From NCBI GenBank assembly GCA_947846985.1, contig CANTUZ010000004.1:46795672-46859671 (forward strand): DNA of 64,000 nucleotides. Reading direction: 5' to 3'. Source of the stretch: Fratercula arctica. Taxonomy: Eukaryota; Chordata; Aves; Charadriiformes; Alcidae. Both the position numbers and the translations under genes were made by a program. Below the pieces are notes generated by a model. The model was not told the DNA's origin. It did no database searches and was given only the letters and a program-made list of their open reading frames with translations. How positions within the stretch are numbered: the stretch's first letter is position 1; each line of letters begins with the position of its first letter. Below, piece after piece: positions 38,691-51,937 of the stretch.

Positions 38691-41600
38691 CTTTGTTTTG
38701 CCTTGTTTTTTCTTTTCCTTCAAACAAAGGATTTAACACTAAAATTGTCCCTGAACTGCACCTTAGCATGGAATCTTCCCAATCTGGCACTATTGCTAGG
38801 CACTTAAAACCCTGTAAGGGAACATTAAAACACCTTTGGCTGCTAGGCTTTACATGGCATGCCTCTTTTACGCTGGACTACGGGCACCAAAGTGGCCACT
38901 AACTTCTGTGATTTCATCCTTATTTCAGCCTATTGCAGAGCCTGTAAGATTCAGCTGAAATCACTCACTTCACTGCTCATATATGAAGAGAGCATAATCT
39001 TCACTGCTTTTCTTTCGCCTTCTTCCCTCCCTTCCTCCTTCTTATGACACTTGAGCTTAAATCAAGTACACAATTATAAGCAATGGCAAATACCTTATGT
39101 AGCAATGCATAAGCAAAGGCAACGTTGCCCAATAGATTGGTAGTTAGTAAAACCAAATATTGAGCATATATTGAACTAGCACAGATGCTTTTTATGTTTA
39201 ATGAAAAAAGCAAACAGCTTCTGCATTGTTTCTTTGACTCCTCTCAATCTGGGTCACTAAGTATCTTTAAGCATTCTGTGTAGTTTGAATAAATGGATGT
39301 TCTGTAACAATCCAAGATCAATCAACATAAATAAAAAAATTTATCCCAGATGTGGCCTGGGAAGACATTTTCTTGAGGAATGTAGAACATTTGGAATTCA
39401 AATTGCAATGTTTTCCAAGGTTCCTTAGATTGAGAATTTAAACCAAGAATTACCTCACCCTAGCATTATTTGGAGTAATTAAAAAGCCTATGAAAGACAA
39501 TATAAATAATCACATATACTTTGACTCAAGCATTATAGTTTTTTACAGCGTGCTTATTATCTTAGCATAAAATGTAAGTAAAACAAAACAAAAAGTAGGT
39601 GAAATTTCTTACTTTTTTTTCATTTTAACATAACCTCCCAGACTTCAATCTTGCTAGCATTTATGCATGCTCTTATCAGTAAGCCCATGAATAATCCTCT
39701 TTATTTCAGTAGCAAAACTCATCTGTTTAAACTAAGCTTTACAGACTTCCCACAGAATCCATTTTTAAACACATTTCAAAAGTTGCGTTGTGAGTAATGT
39801 AACTTACGTTTAAGGGAACTGTATTGCTTCTCTTAGAGATGAAGCTGGGGCTCTGTACTCCAGGGAAAACAGCTACTGTACATATTGATTTATTGATTTT
39901 ACAATGCTCTGTTGGCACCCATCAAATCACTGAAAATTTCAAAGTTGGCAGCTCTGACCAGAAATCCAGAGAGAAAAGATGTGGAGATATTCCCAAACAA
40001 ACATGGAATGCCAAAAAGAGCTTGGCTAGAGATGTTTTGGACCAGGGGAAAATTAGGCAGAGTATCAGCTTGAGCTACATTCAAAACAGGTTGCCGATCT
40101 GTTTCTCCAGCCTACTTTACAATGAAATGAAATCCAGTCCCACACTGGCTAAGAATGAGGTTTGTCCCAGTAAACAGCAATGAACTGAATAACAGAATCA
40201 GGTTCTGTGTGAATGTGATTGTCCTTTTTCAGCAATATAAAGAAGGCAACTTCAAAGTATTAAACTATCAAACGATTTATAACACCATGCCAATTTATGG
40301 GAGATGGGGATTTGGCTCTTAAAATCGTTCTAGCTTGCATGCAGTAAAATCACACAGTACATCCAAAGTTCAGCACACTCTAACAGCACATCCGAACTGT
40401 CTACTTGATGTATGGGGTGAACTATGCACAGTCACAGGACTGGGTCGGTAAACCTGGAATGAATTGATTAGACTGAGATCACCTCACTTTGTCTTTTGCA
40501 TATGCCTTTACTTAAAGAGCTAGGACTTTGTTTAGCACAATAGTGGGATCTCTTGTGCAGTGATGTCGTCCAAGTAATCCCCATTCAAATCGCTTTGCAT
40601 ATACAAACAGCCATCAGAGAGGGTCCTCAGGTCAATGCGATGTGTTGCCCTGCCAGCACTCACAACACTATGTATTCGTGATCACGAGCAGCAGACCAAC
40701 AAAACGAAAAAAATCCTTGCACAAGATGGAAAACCAGCCAACCAACTGGAAAGTTTTGCCCATTTCTCTTTCCTTATAAAAGGAGATCTCCAAGTGTGTA
40801 TGTCCCAAGAACTGCTTCCAGCACAGATAGCAGTCATGCTTAGCAACAAAGGAACTTTGTTGAAGGTGCAACGTGCTCCTCACAAAGCTCCTTTCAAGAC
40901 AGTGTTGTCTAGCTCCATCTTCCACTGGGATGTGGCTGTACAATGAGGGGCAGGTGCTTTGAGAAATGGTTTTCCACCATTTTTTGTTTGCAGACCAGTA
41001 TATTCATTTCGATGGACCTGCAGATCAGTATAGGGCAAATCCAAGATGGCTGATAGGAGACTTGCTTTTCTATTACTTGTCAAGGGTACTAGAGCTGTCA
41101 GTGGAAAGGTTTGACCCAGGGGGAATAAATGTTAGCAATCTCATCTGTAAAGGTTTGTCCAAATACAGCAAGTTTCCTTCTGCATGTCAGTCTTCAATAC
41201 ACAGGTCTAGAAAGTCACCGCTGTTTCCAAAGCTTATTTTCCTAGCTTATTAGGGCAACAGTCATACTTCAATTGCTTTTTTTTATTAAAAAAAGAATAA
41301 ACCTTAAATGCATAATATGACAATTGACGCCATATGGACTTTCATGTGAAATATTTATTCACTTCCTCTCTCTCTCATTTTTGTTTTTAATAGAATAGAG
41401 AAAGATAGAAAGCTGGAGAAAAAAAAATTATATCCTCGAAAACTGCATGTGGTTAACATCAAAACATTTTAATTGAACTTCAGATTACAGAAATCCAGAT
41501 GGTCCATGTTCTGTTCAAGCCTCAGGGGACTGCAACATGCTACCATGTGTAAGATGCATCATTCCTTTCCTCTTCCCTGGTGTACAGAGAAATTTCAGTA

Positions 41601-42801
41601 AAGATACTATAGGCTGGTGAAATCTCTATTTTACTGTCTCTTGGGCATGCAGGGAGATTCTGGGGAATACTTGAGGGATTTGGGACTATCATCCCTCCTT
41701 TTTTGTGGAATGGATTTCTAAAATCACTATTTTTCACTTTCTGGGATGATGCAAGGGAGCTAGTTCCCAGTAGATCAGACCTGTCTGACCTTCAGCTAGA
41801 ATTAATCAGTTCCATAAATACACCACATCTGGATCTGGCCCCTTATTTACAGCAGCTCAGGATCTAGCCACCGAGATGGGCAAGTAGCTGTGCATTGACA
41901 CTCCTTCTGTTTTAGGCTTTCACCTATAAAGCATAATTTTATAGGTCTATCACACCATGGTAGCACCCTGCTTGCAGTGTGACACCTTGGTGCACTCAAA
42001 TGTAAATCTGTCGCTCTGCTCTCCAGTTGTGATAAAGCACATCAGTGCACCTTCTGCTGTGACATTATGAGATTTTTCTGGACACCACCAATGACCTCCC
42101 AAGCAAACAATGACCTGTGTAGACCTGCCACGAGTTATACAGACATGCCCCACTGTCATTAAAGCTTACATGGCAAAACTGGTAGTAATTCAGTTACACT
42201 AGGTAGTAATTCCACTTACATAAACATTGTCATCTTTGTTTTAGAGATTATTCCCAAACTAAATCAAATCTGGATGTGCTGGAATCTCAGGCTGCCCACA
42301 CCACTCTGCAGGAGACCATCACCTCCCACAGATTTCCTTATCTTCTCCTTAAATACAAATTATTATTCCCTGAGGCACAAGCCAGGCCATAAAATGCAAG
42401 TTCCTGACGCCCTCTTGAGAGCAGAAGGAAGGTGGGCATAAGGATTGTGACCCAAAACTAATCAGAATAATATTCAGCATCTTCCTGTCATTTTTAAACT
42501 GCCTTTGCCTATGATCAGTGGCCTTCTGCAAGTGTCAGTTTAGGTCTACAAAGAAGATAACTGTGAGTTCAAGGCTTAGTTCATGTGAACAAGATTGGCA
42601 TCAGACACACCGCTCTCTTGTAGCTGCCAGCTTGCATAAGAAGTAACAGAACATTTTAACAAGTGACTGAAAGTGCTTCAAAGGGATCTGAATTGGCAGG
42701 TTGATCTGTGGAGAGTGATGGTTGAGGGGAGATTTTAGGTTGCAAATACATTAAGCTCACTAGTGTATGAGGAAGTTTCATGGTCTCAGGCCGATCTGGG
42801 G
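38691..42801. other. Non-coding; no gene seen
   Basis: No repeat body or exon recognised. The 119-codon plus frame at 39824-40183 overlaps a minus frame of 61 codons and resembles nothing I know. Confidence 0.7.
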
Positions 42802-43119
42802 GAAAAAAAGAAAAAAGAAAAGAAAAGAAAAGAAAAGAAAAGAAAAGAAAAGAAAAGAAAAGAAAAGAAAAGAAAAGAAAAGAAAAGAAAAGAAAAGAAA
42901 AGAAAAGAAAAGAAAAGAAAAGAAAAGAAAAGAAAAGAAAAGAAAAGAAAAGAAAAGAAAAGAAAAGAAAAGAAAAGAAAGAAAAGAAAAGGAAAGAAAA
43001 GGAAAGAAAAGAAAAGAAAAGAAAAGAAAAGAAAAGAAAAGAAAAGAAAAGAAAAGAAAAGAAAAGAAAAGAAAAGAAAAGAAAAGAAAAGAAAAGAAAA
43101 GAAAAGAAAAGGAAAATAA
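42802..43119. repeat. (AAAAG)n microsatellite, ~318 bp
   Basis: A long pentanucleotide array. A nearly pure AAAAG/GAAAA tract (about 42817-42977) and another (about 43007-43110) are separated by an interrupted core (about 42977-43010) with a 4-bp unit and two GGAAAG variants that also shift the phase. All reading frames are open on both strands because the pentamer contains no stop, which creates five spurious KRKEK- or SFLFF-type open frames of 116-151 codons. The homopurine strand can form triplex (H-DNA) structures. Length is likely polymorphic. Confidence 0.98.
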
Positions 43120-43880
43120 ATCAACCAACCAAACAAGCTGAAAATTAAAAATAACCTGAGACAAAGTACATTTGCTTTTGACCTTCATCAAGATGCAATT
43201 ACTGCAAAGAGCTACCGAGAAACATGTTGTCATGGTGCTTGGTTTTACCTCAATGATATTAAAAGGAAAATTCTAAACAAAGCATCTAATAAAATTTAAT
43301 GCTGCTGCCCTAGCTTGAGCAACACACAAGAAAAGCAGGTTGTGAGGCTGTACTTTTTCCTTACAGGCTGCAGCTTCCATTAGCTTTGAGGACCTTTCAC
43401 CTTTGCCTCTTCAATATTTAAATGTTCCACTCTGCTTGCTGGAGAGGTTGCCAGCTTACCATGCTTCACTGAGCAGAGCGGTGAGCTGGGGCAGGGCCCT
43501 CTCCTGTCCTTTTGCACGCGTTCTGCAGTGGTACGATAAGAAGATAAAGGATTAAAAATATTAAAAATAAGAAGGGGAAGCTGCAAAGGACGGAAGGGAG
43601 AAGAACGGCCTCAGGAGAATGAAAATATTTTCTCTGCCGTCTTTTAGAAAAAAATAGGAAAGGAAAGATACGAGGATGGCCAAATAGGGAGCCAGGTCCC
43701 CACTGGCACTTACCAATGTGGGACTCTCTGCAGACACTATTTCTAATCAACAGGGACTGGTTGTGGTGTCAGCGATCCAGTATGGGGGATGTACGGGAAA
43801 GCTGCACCCAGGCGGCGTGCTCGTAAAGAGGAACTTGAACCTTACCTTTTTTTAATGTCAGAAGGTGGATTAGATAAGTG

Positions 43881-43940
43881 ATGTTAAATTTTAAAAATAA
43901 ATGTTAAATCATGTTAAATTATGTTAAATTTTAAAATAAG
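43881..43940. repeat. ATGTTAAAT short tandem repeats
   Basis: atgttaaat begins at 43881, 43901, 43911 and 43921. The first and last 20-mers (atgttaaattttaaaaataa and atgttaaattttaaaataag) are near identical, so the block combines 10-bp and 20-bp periodicities. Confidence 0.92.
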
Positions 43941-45249
43941 ACTCTGACCATAACAATGATTGTAAGGTGACAGAACTATCATGGCTTAACAAGCTGGCAC
44001 ACTTCATCCAGGCCATGGTCATGGTCCCCATGTACACCCTCAGCCCAAGGCAAATGCACGGCAAATTGATTTGGATTTGCTCATAGGGAAAGAGGGTTAA
44101 CTGAAGTCACATTATTTCACATGGCACATGGCAAATTATTGCAGCTCAGTGATGCACAGTAACTTGTGACAGCACACACTCTATGCTCAGAGATGTGCCG
44201 GGCCATGAAATAATGGTCTGAGTCCTCGTTGCTGAGCCACTTAGAGCTGAGGAGGAAAAAGCACAAGAGGCAGAAATGGATGCTCTTGAAGTGGAAAGAA
44301 AAGGGATGGATTAAGTGACACCACAAATTTTTCCAGTGCTCAGTCCTGAGAGCCTGCAAGTGCGGTTCAGACCAAATTAATTCCCAGAGTAAATCCACAG
44401 AGGTCATTGCCACTCCCAGTGTTTGATCACAACAGTTTGCTTTGCATTGCAGGGATTCCTGTGGGCCTCTGGGCAAACCGCTGGTCAGCCACATGGAGGT
44501 ACGTGATATTTGCTTAAGACTTAGCTAATACTAGTATCCTACTTTGTTAGACGGTTTTCTGCTGCACCTGACTCTCCTCTATGATTCAGAGCAATCAAAG
44601 AGTTTTCTACTTGCTTCTGTTAGTGGTATCTTGGTTAAATTACAGGCATTTGCCTGACTGATTGTTGTGCATCAGTAGTTGGCTTAGCTATTAAAGCATC
44701 AACATTATAATCCTATACCAATAGGTGGGCCGTGACTTAACCCACACACAGCCCATGCCCTGTGAGTTAACATACACATCAGAGTTTTAGAGTTAAAACT
44801 CACACAGTAGAAAAAAATGCCCTTCGTAGTTCATTAAAAAAAACAAAGACACCAAAGAAACCACCAAGGATAAAATTGCACATCTTCATAAGGTTAGCAT
44901 TTATCATCCTGTTTGTTTTCCCTTCTCTATCCTGCTTTTCCCATCTGGTTTGGTACGACTATTTATGTCATTTTAACAGGCACCCTCCGCCCCTTCTGTG
45001 CTGCATAGATTTTCAAACTTGAAATAAAAACAAACCCACTGCAAAGCACACCGATGATTGCCACAGCAGTCCCAGGACTCCCCGAGCCAAGGAGCACGCT
45101 GTCAAAAGGCAGGCACCATATGGAGCGTGTTTATTGCTCTCGGTGCTGCAGTCACAGCAGTCTTTGTTGCTGTCTCCAAAAGAGGGGGGCCAGGAAAATG
45201 TGAGCTGCTCCCGTATTTATTGTCCCTCTATGTATATGCACACATGCAT

Positions 45250-45560
45250 ACGTTCAAGTCCAAATGTATGCTTTAGGTAAGGGTAATGGCAGCAGCAGGA
45301 CTGCAGAGGAGCTGCTAACAGGACGAGGCATTCTGCTCCGATAAGCAGAACGAAAGGCTTGATTGGCAACGCTGAAAGGCAGGCTGCTTATTTGGTACAA
45401 GCTGCCTGATGAGCAAAAGCCAAAAATATCCCAGTTATTAATAATAATGAATCACAGAGAGAAAAGTGAGAGGGCACGGGCTCCTCAGCTATTTGCACAA
45501 GTTGCACTTACTACTAGTGAGGGAGAAATAAGCAGAAAGTCAGGGAAAAGGGAAACAGGG
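45250..45560. promoter_or_regulatory. Possible conserved regulatory element
   Basis: Features a GATA core (ctccgataagcag), gcttgattggcaacg, and gttattaataataatgaatc. Includes several CpGs but no repeat. Spurious open frames only. Confidence 0.2.
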
Positions 45561-47799
45561 AAAAGGGGAAGGGAGAGGCAGACATTGCAAGTGGATTTTA
45601 AGGACTTTAACAGAGGCACTGGTGCCATAAGGAGGTTTGTTTTCTGGGCCTGACCGGTCAGCTATACCAGAGCATATCTGTGCGACAATTAGTTGGATGA
45701 CCATCTTTTCCCTCACAGCTTGTTGCCAAAACACTGCTGAGTCCTGAGGCCAGGCCTTCTTAATCAAACTGCTGGATTTGCTGCATGGTCTGAGCTGCAC
45801 CGCCCGTCAGTGCGGCTGCCACTCTTATTTCCACGGGCTGAAGGAACTGCTCGAGGGACCTGTAGAGGCCACACAGACCCAAATTCAGACCTGGAAGAAG
45901 GATGGATGCTGTTGAAACTGTGCTTTGGAGGAGAAGAAACTGGAGGGCACACAGGCATCCAGGGGCTGGGGGACACCTAAAGTCCCCTGACAAAGGGACA
46001 AGTGAGGGGTTGGGATTTGCTGTCTATCACACAGAAGATGATGGGAGTCTAGGCCCACACACACCTGTTTACTGGCTTTGTGACCCTGTGAAAGCCATTT
46101 AAATATAAGGAGGTTCATCTTGTGCTTCACAGGGCTGTCCTGAGTCTAAAATCCACCAATGAGGTCAAAGCCATTGGGTTCATGCCCATGCAGTGCCTGG
46201 GGGACCATCTCTGACTGCAGGTGATGGGAATGAGCAGCCTCCCATGCTTATAAGCCATACAACCACAAACACAAGCACTTCTGTAGATCATTGGCTCATA
46301 AAAAAGAAATGAGTCTAAATCACAAGCAATGGTGAATTTCCCACTACCCAGGCTTTCTCCTGCTGGATAATGTCAGACCCTCCTGCAAAGTGGCTGCTTT
46401 CCCAGAAAGTCCTCCTGAGACCTCCAGCTCTTTCCTAAACTCAACCCCTTCCTGAGACAATGCAAAGCGATACTCAGCTCTCTGAAATCTGCTTTTGTGG
46501 GCATGAAATTAATGGATGCAATAAGAATTGCAGTCCTGAATGCCACACATGCACAGAGTGAGGGTTTCCAAGGCATTTGGAAAGTGCCATCCGTGAAAAC
46601 TGGAAGTGACTTGCCAGATCAAGCTATTCCACTTGTGCCCCAAAGCCGTGATTTAAATGGAAATCATCATCTGAAGTATATGTGGTGACTTTTGTGCAGT
46701 AACAATAAAGCTTGTATCTATCTGAGTTGTTTTTACTCTCTGCAAATTTATCTTCTCTGCAGAGTGGGAGGTTGCAGACTTTAACATCCAGTTCTTAATG
46801 CACCAGAGACACCAGCTGTACTTTGACCAGCAGTGGATAATCTGAAGGAGACCAGTGACTGATAACGTTTGGGCAATTAATGTTAGAAAGAATAAAAACA
46901 GAGACTCTTTGAATAGGCAGGTTCCTCACCACTAGCCTTTTGAGAATGGCTTTTGAGAATGAGCAAGTCCTTAGGAGCACAGGCTTGAAAGGACAAAAGC
47001 ACTGGCACGATCAAAGGTGACAGTGACCTTTTCCCTTTTCCCATTTCAATCAGTAAGGAGAAAAAGAAAAGAAAAAGAAAATAGCACACACACCAAGTCT
47101 TGAGAGGTTTTGCCAGGCTTGGAGTTGAAGACTGGAGTGAAATCCATTTTGCTACCCTAGTAGAGTAGGCAGGATAACTCTGTCCTCTATATCCTGCCCT
47201 TTGTGGACAGCAATACAGAACGCTCTCTGGTTTCACTGTTATCTAAGTGAAGTCTCCATCTTTGCAGGCATTTTATGCCTCAATCAAAGCCAATTGGTGT
47301 CGCTACCACACTCTGCATTTGTCAGCATAATAAAAATAACTAATGGTCCAACTCATCTAACACTGAAGTCAGAGGAAGAACAAGGCAGAAAATTAGATAA
47401 CAGACATGAGATATTCCATCTTTAGAGTGGTGTTTTATTAGCCTTTGTTCTCTTGGTGCATCTAAATCCTCATGCATGAGGCCCACGATTACACCCAGTG
47501 GGGAAATTCAGATTTATGTTAACATAGAGAAAGAAGACCAGGTTACAATTTGTGTCATGTGGCATAACTATATTAAATAAATGCACACTGTAAAGGACAG
47601 CAGGATCTGATAACTTGTTAAAAAGAGTTTATATTTCTATTTTTTAAAACCAAGGAGAGATACATTATTAATGGAGAACAAAGAAAAAGGTCTGAGGAGC
47701 TGGTACATGCACACGCTATTCTCAAATAAGTTCCTAAAACAGGTGAGATGAATTATCCTCTGGAAGTTGATTTTAGGAACGGTTTTTATAACCAAATGT

Positions 47800-48180
47800 A
47801 TCATGGGGCAGTGATGTGAGCACTCGGGCCACCCACATTCATTCTTGGAATCTTGATGCTTGGATTTTGTGAACATTAAAAATTGGACAGGAATCCGAGT
47901 GAATATGATTGAATGGGCATACAAAGTATGCGGCATTGCAAATTCACAGCTGCAGGCAGTCAAGATGTAATTTGCGCTAGCATCCAATTAGTAGCCACCA
48001 TCCAGCTAGAACATGAACAGCATAATTTCTCTGATAGTCAGCTGCCTGTCTGCAACCTGTTGTGCCCATCGAAGGCAGGCAGTAATGCTCTCTCATCAAA
48101 AAAGAGGGCAATCTTAATGGAGCGCATAGAAGAAAATCTTATCTAGATCTCTCTGTGTTGGAAATTAACACTAGCTGATT
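47800..48180. promoter_or_regulatory. Possible conserved regulatory element
   Basis: Contains cggcattgcaaattc, a POU-like octamer variant (around 47931-47945), atgtaatttgcgc, and catccaattagtag (CCAATTAG at 47984-47991). Frames on both strands are open only by chance. Confidence 0.25.
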
Positions 48181-49129
48181 TGGGAAGAATAAGGTTTATC
48201 TCACCTGGCAATCTGTAATACACCTCCATGGCTTACTGTCAGTCGGTTCTGCCACTAAAGATGTCGCCTTGCACTCTTTATGGGAGAGGTAGCTTCCAAA
48301 ACAGAATTCGTCCTACCAGTCTGAGGCACCTGTATCAGGATGGTTTTGCCTAGAAAAGCAGCTTAGCTTCAAGACCTACTTTTTACACAGACAGAGTAAG
48401 GTGAGATGCAACTCACTTCAAAGCAAGATGGAAAATCCTTGTTAAAGTAACACTTACTTAGAGGTTTCTTACTACAAAAGTGCTCCAGTTTAGGCATTGC
48501 CAAAAAATGACATCAATGAAATTCTGCAAGTGGATCTTAACCCTGACAGTTGGATCTCAGGGACGCTCCATCCCAAGGTAGTAGAGTTCTTATTTATGTA
48601 GTGTATTGCAAGACCACTATCAAGACACGTTGTAGCAGAACCATTATTCCTTAGGTCTTCAACCACCTAAGAATTCCCCTAATCCTGAATTTATCCATTC
48701 TCCTGAAACCTGTTATTTTTTTAAAAAAAATTTACACGAATTTTTCAAATATGAAAAAATAGCTAAATAAATATCAATAAATCAATAAGTGGTGTGTGCA
48801 TACGTGTCTCAACACTCAAAAGCAGGTTTGATAATGAAAGGTCATGTCCATGTGAAAATGATATTACATGCTTGGAAACACTGACACATTTCTGAATGCC
48901 TCCAGTGCAGGAAATAAAGAAAACAGAATCCACCATGCTGAACAAAAAAAAGAATGTTGTCCTCTAACTAGCATAGATGGATACTCTTTTACATCAGAGT
49001 TCACTGATGACATCTCATAATTGCAATAAGAAGCCTTGTAATAGGAGCAAAAATTATAGCAAACACTTTCATGCCTTGCTGGTCTGATATCTTTGGTCTC
49101 CTACATAACACTCCCCTTCAGAGTGACCA

Positions 49130-49460
49130 AATGAGTTGTTCGTGTACCCTAACTGGTACAACTATTGCTTAATTTGTCTTTTTACTGTAATTTGATAGAC
49201 CAGTAATTGTCTCCAATGGCGGGATAATGCAGAGAAGTAGTGTAGTCACTGCTGTTAGTGCTGTGTTATTGTTCTTCATTACAAACATTTAATTTGCCAT
49301 ACAGCATGTCTTTATGGATTTTTTTTTAATTGGTTACTCAAATTATTCTCTGAGACTTACTAACAGCTAGCTTCACAAACTGCTTCCAATGCAAAGCGGT
49401 TAATTAAGAGTCAGCCAGAAAGTGGACAAAGGCTTGTCTTTGTGTGCTAAAGGAAGATCA
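49130..49460. promoter_or_regulatory. Possible conserved regulatory element
   Basis: Has a CCAAT core (49213-49217), attgttcttcattacaaac (SOX-like attgtt), aatttgcc, ggttaattaagag (around 49399) and caaaggcttgtctttg, an inverted pair of caaag cores. No repeat or gene. Confidence 0.25.
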
Positions 49461-49934
49461 ATTTCAGGAAGGACGAGGGTATCTCTGGAAACCGTAGTCA
49501 CTCAAGCTTCTTTAAATTCACCTACAGGCATGGAGAGAGTCATCTGATTCTTGACTGAGAGGAACTTCTTGCTTTTCCTATCTTGTGACTTAACTCTTGA
49601 GGACCTGTACATCACAGCTCAGGTTTATCAGAGCTAATGTCTTCCACTCCAGTTTCAGATGATCTAGCTGCATCAGCTGGACCTCTTGCAGATGTGAGAT
49701 ATCCAGCTATGTGGCTTCTGGAGCCAAGTGAGCGCCTCTGTGCAGCTCTTCATGGCACTGCAAAGAGGCCATTCACTCTAGCCAGACCTCCCCAGAGGAG
49801 TGTCACTCTCTGCTCTGGTGCACAACTGAGAAAGTCAGTCCTCCACTTATTTTTCTGTTCCTGCTCAGAGCATCTTGTTCCCCATCCTAAATGCCATGGA
49901 GGTGTGGAAGATCATTTGTATCTTTGCAGCTGAT

Positions 49935-50290
49935 AAATCAGTATCTAGAATGCTTTCCCGAGACCTGGAAGACCTGGGATCACATTCTTTATCTGCTGGA
50001 ATCGGATCATGTGTGAAAGATGAGATTTTCCTCTCCAGTGAGAGCTGAGGATTTCCAGGTCTCTTCCAATCTCTCTTTTGAGATCATTGATTTTCATATA
50101 TATATATAAATAAATGGGTCAAAACCAGACAGCAAATTCACCTGTAGCTCAGGAAGTAACAAACACTCATGGAGATATGAATTCAAACCACATCAGGCAG
50201 GCACCCTACTGAAAGCCAGGCTGGTATATTAACTACTTTGCTGGCTTAATAGGTGAGCAGCAGTGTTTGACTTCACCCGTGTGGGAGAAA
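49935..50290 (+). repeat. Possible ancient tRNA-derived SINE relic
   Basis: Around 50142-50200 the sequence has a degenerate pol III box order. gtagctcaggaagtaac resembles an A box (TAGCTCAG-type) and, about 35 bp on, gatatgaattcaaaccac resembles a B box (GGTTCAAAYCC-type). The preceding part (cctgggatcacattctttat, gtgtgaaagatgagattttc) resembles old repeat relics common in sauropsid genomes. No tRNA clover-leaf can be folded and the spacing is decayed, so it is not a tRNA gene. Family and borders are unsure. Confidence 0.35.
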
Positions 50291-50488
50291 GGAGTAGTTA
50301 TGGCACTAAATCCTCAAATCCAGACTGCAAAACCAAATATGACTCATCAGGAAAAAAAATGGCAAAAATGCTACGTCCACTCCATTTCCTAAGATATGAT
50401 AACGGCGTTCTGCTGGAATTAGACCCAGGCTGAAGCAGCTACCCCAAACCACCTGAATAAAAACAGTCACCTATCCAGGGGAATACAA

Positions 50489-50509
50489 GGCGGGGGGGGG
50501 GAGGGGAGA
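50489..50509. repeat. G-tract (10 Gs + GGGG)
   Basis: A run of ten G (50492-50501), one A, then four G. It could form G-quadruplex-like structures only with additional nearby G-runs, of which just one more is present. Confidence 0.9.
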
Positions 50510-51463
50510 AAGAATGACAATAGATCAATTTAGTTTGGCACCCTACAGAATAGAAGACCTTCTACTACCTTATTTCTGATGCAAGACTTGGGTAATATAA
50601 TGAAGCCTGTGTCATTCTGGTTTTAGTATACTGCACCCTTTTAAATGTAGATGAGGATCTACATTTTCTGAAAGGTCAGCTGTGACTCAGCCACTATTTT
50701 TATGTTGTTCTGTAAATTGTTACAGTGAATCACTGTGTACTTTCCCTCACATTCATAGAGACTTTATGTTTCTTCATCCCTTGTTCTCCAAAATAAAAGC
50801 AGTCTAGACTGAGAAATGCAGTGCGTAATTTGTTCATTTTATGTAGGAGGAAAGGAAAAATACCTTAATTCTCTGAAGTGCATCTGGTTTCCTTAAGCCA
50901 AGGTTTCCTATGGAGTTTAAAGGTCAAGCAAATTTGATTAAAGGAAATTTCTACCACGATTAATTTCATCTGCCTTTTGGTGAACAAGCTTGAATGAGTC
51001 AGACTTGCCTAAAAATGAGATCACCAAAAAGTCTGTGGGCTGTTTCTGAGGTGACTGTGAAACATCCTGAGCCCAGCTGAGCTTCAGGAAGGAAGTTTTT
51101 CACAAATATAAAGTCTAACAACACATTATAATATTTGAGTAACACATTATGAGTCAACATGCTGTTTATGTACTCTGAGATTACTTTATTAAAATGATAG
51201 TTTCTGAATAAGCAGATCTGGTTCATGGGCACTGTCAGTAATACCTCTTGATTTCATGGAGAAAACAAAAACTTTTTTTGATTTTTTTTTTATTTCTTCA
51301 GCCCCTAGAAATCAACAGATATGTGCCACATAAGAAGAAGCAAGAAGGAATGGTAGAATGGATAAAGTAGAACTGATTATTGAGAAGTTAGTTCTAGTTT
51401 ATGTTTCTAACTAACTCTTGTGTTTTCTTTTAATCTTGATTCTGTTTAGTCCACTTCCCTTTT

Positions 51464-51520
51464 TAAATTGTGTTTATTATTATAAATTGTTTTTATTATT
51501 TAAATTGTGTTTATCATAGT
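51464..51520. repeat. ~18-bp imperfect repeat, 3 copies
   Basis: aaattg followed by a T-rich tgtttattatta-like tail occurs at 51465, 51484 and 51502 (spacing 19 and 18 bp). It is an AT-rich slippage product. Confidence 0.85.
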
Positions 51521-51841
51521 GAGAAGACTTCCCTCCCTCTCAGGCTAGTGTGAATATAAAATCATTCATATCTGAGAGATTTAGGCATGCCCCAGGGTTT
51601 GGGCATGTATGTTTACCTAAAGAAAATATTTACTTTTCTTGAGTATTTACACCAATAAAACTGGAATCCACAGTGGTCTTGGGCAGTGCCTTTAGACACT
51701 AAAAGACAGACAGACAGCCATAAAGAAAGGATTGCTAAACCGCAATAATCGTTGTCATCCAAAACTCTGGAAAAAAAAGGTGTTATCCAAGCAAGGATTT
51801 CCTTTCCCTGAAAATAAATATTTTTATTATTTTTTTTAAAG

Positions 51842-51937
51842 TAGAAAACTCTCAAAGTTCAGAGGAGATTATCTAAATATGGTTTATGCTGCTCGGAGCA
51901 GGCCAGTTGTAGGGCTTGTAGGTTTTGTACGTTCTAG
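51842..51937 (+). other. Candidate 96-bp exon
   Basis: A T-rich tract ending in ttttttttaaag (AG at 51840-51841) precedes a 96-bp segment that ends TTCTAG at 51937 and is followed by a very good splice donor, gtaagtact. One frame is open throughout (from 51843: RKLSKFRGDYLN, then MVYAARSRPVVGLVGFVRS), entering and leaving in the same phase; the other frames have stops. The segment has more C/G than its AT-rich flanks. I do not recognise the peptide. It could be a cassette or 5' exon of a gene or lncRNA, or a chance pairing of splice-like sites. Confidence 0.25.

Noticed and set aside
42763..43233. Five overlapping open frames of 116-151 codons rich in KRKEK or SFLFF
   Set aside because: They are translations of the (AAAAG)n microsatellite, which contains no stop in any frame.
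44453..44498. 46-bp exon-like segment ending GGAG|gtacgt
   Set aside because: Open in one frame but very short, with a mediocre polypyrimidine tract and no supporting neighbour exon.
50142..50200. Functional tRNA gene
   Set aside because: Only box-like strings are present; acceptor, D and anticodon stems cannot be formed.
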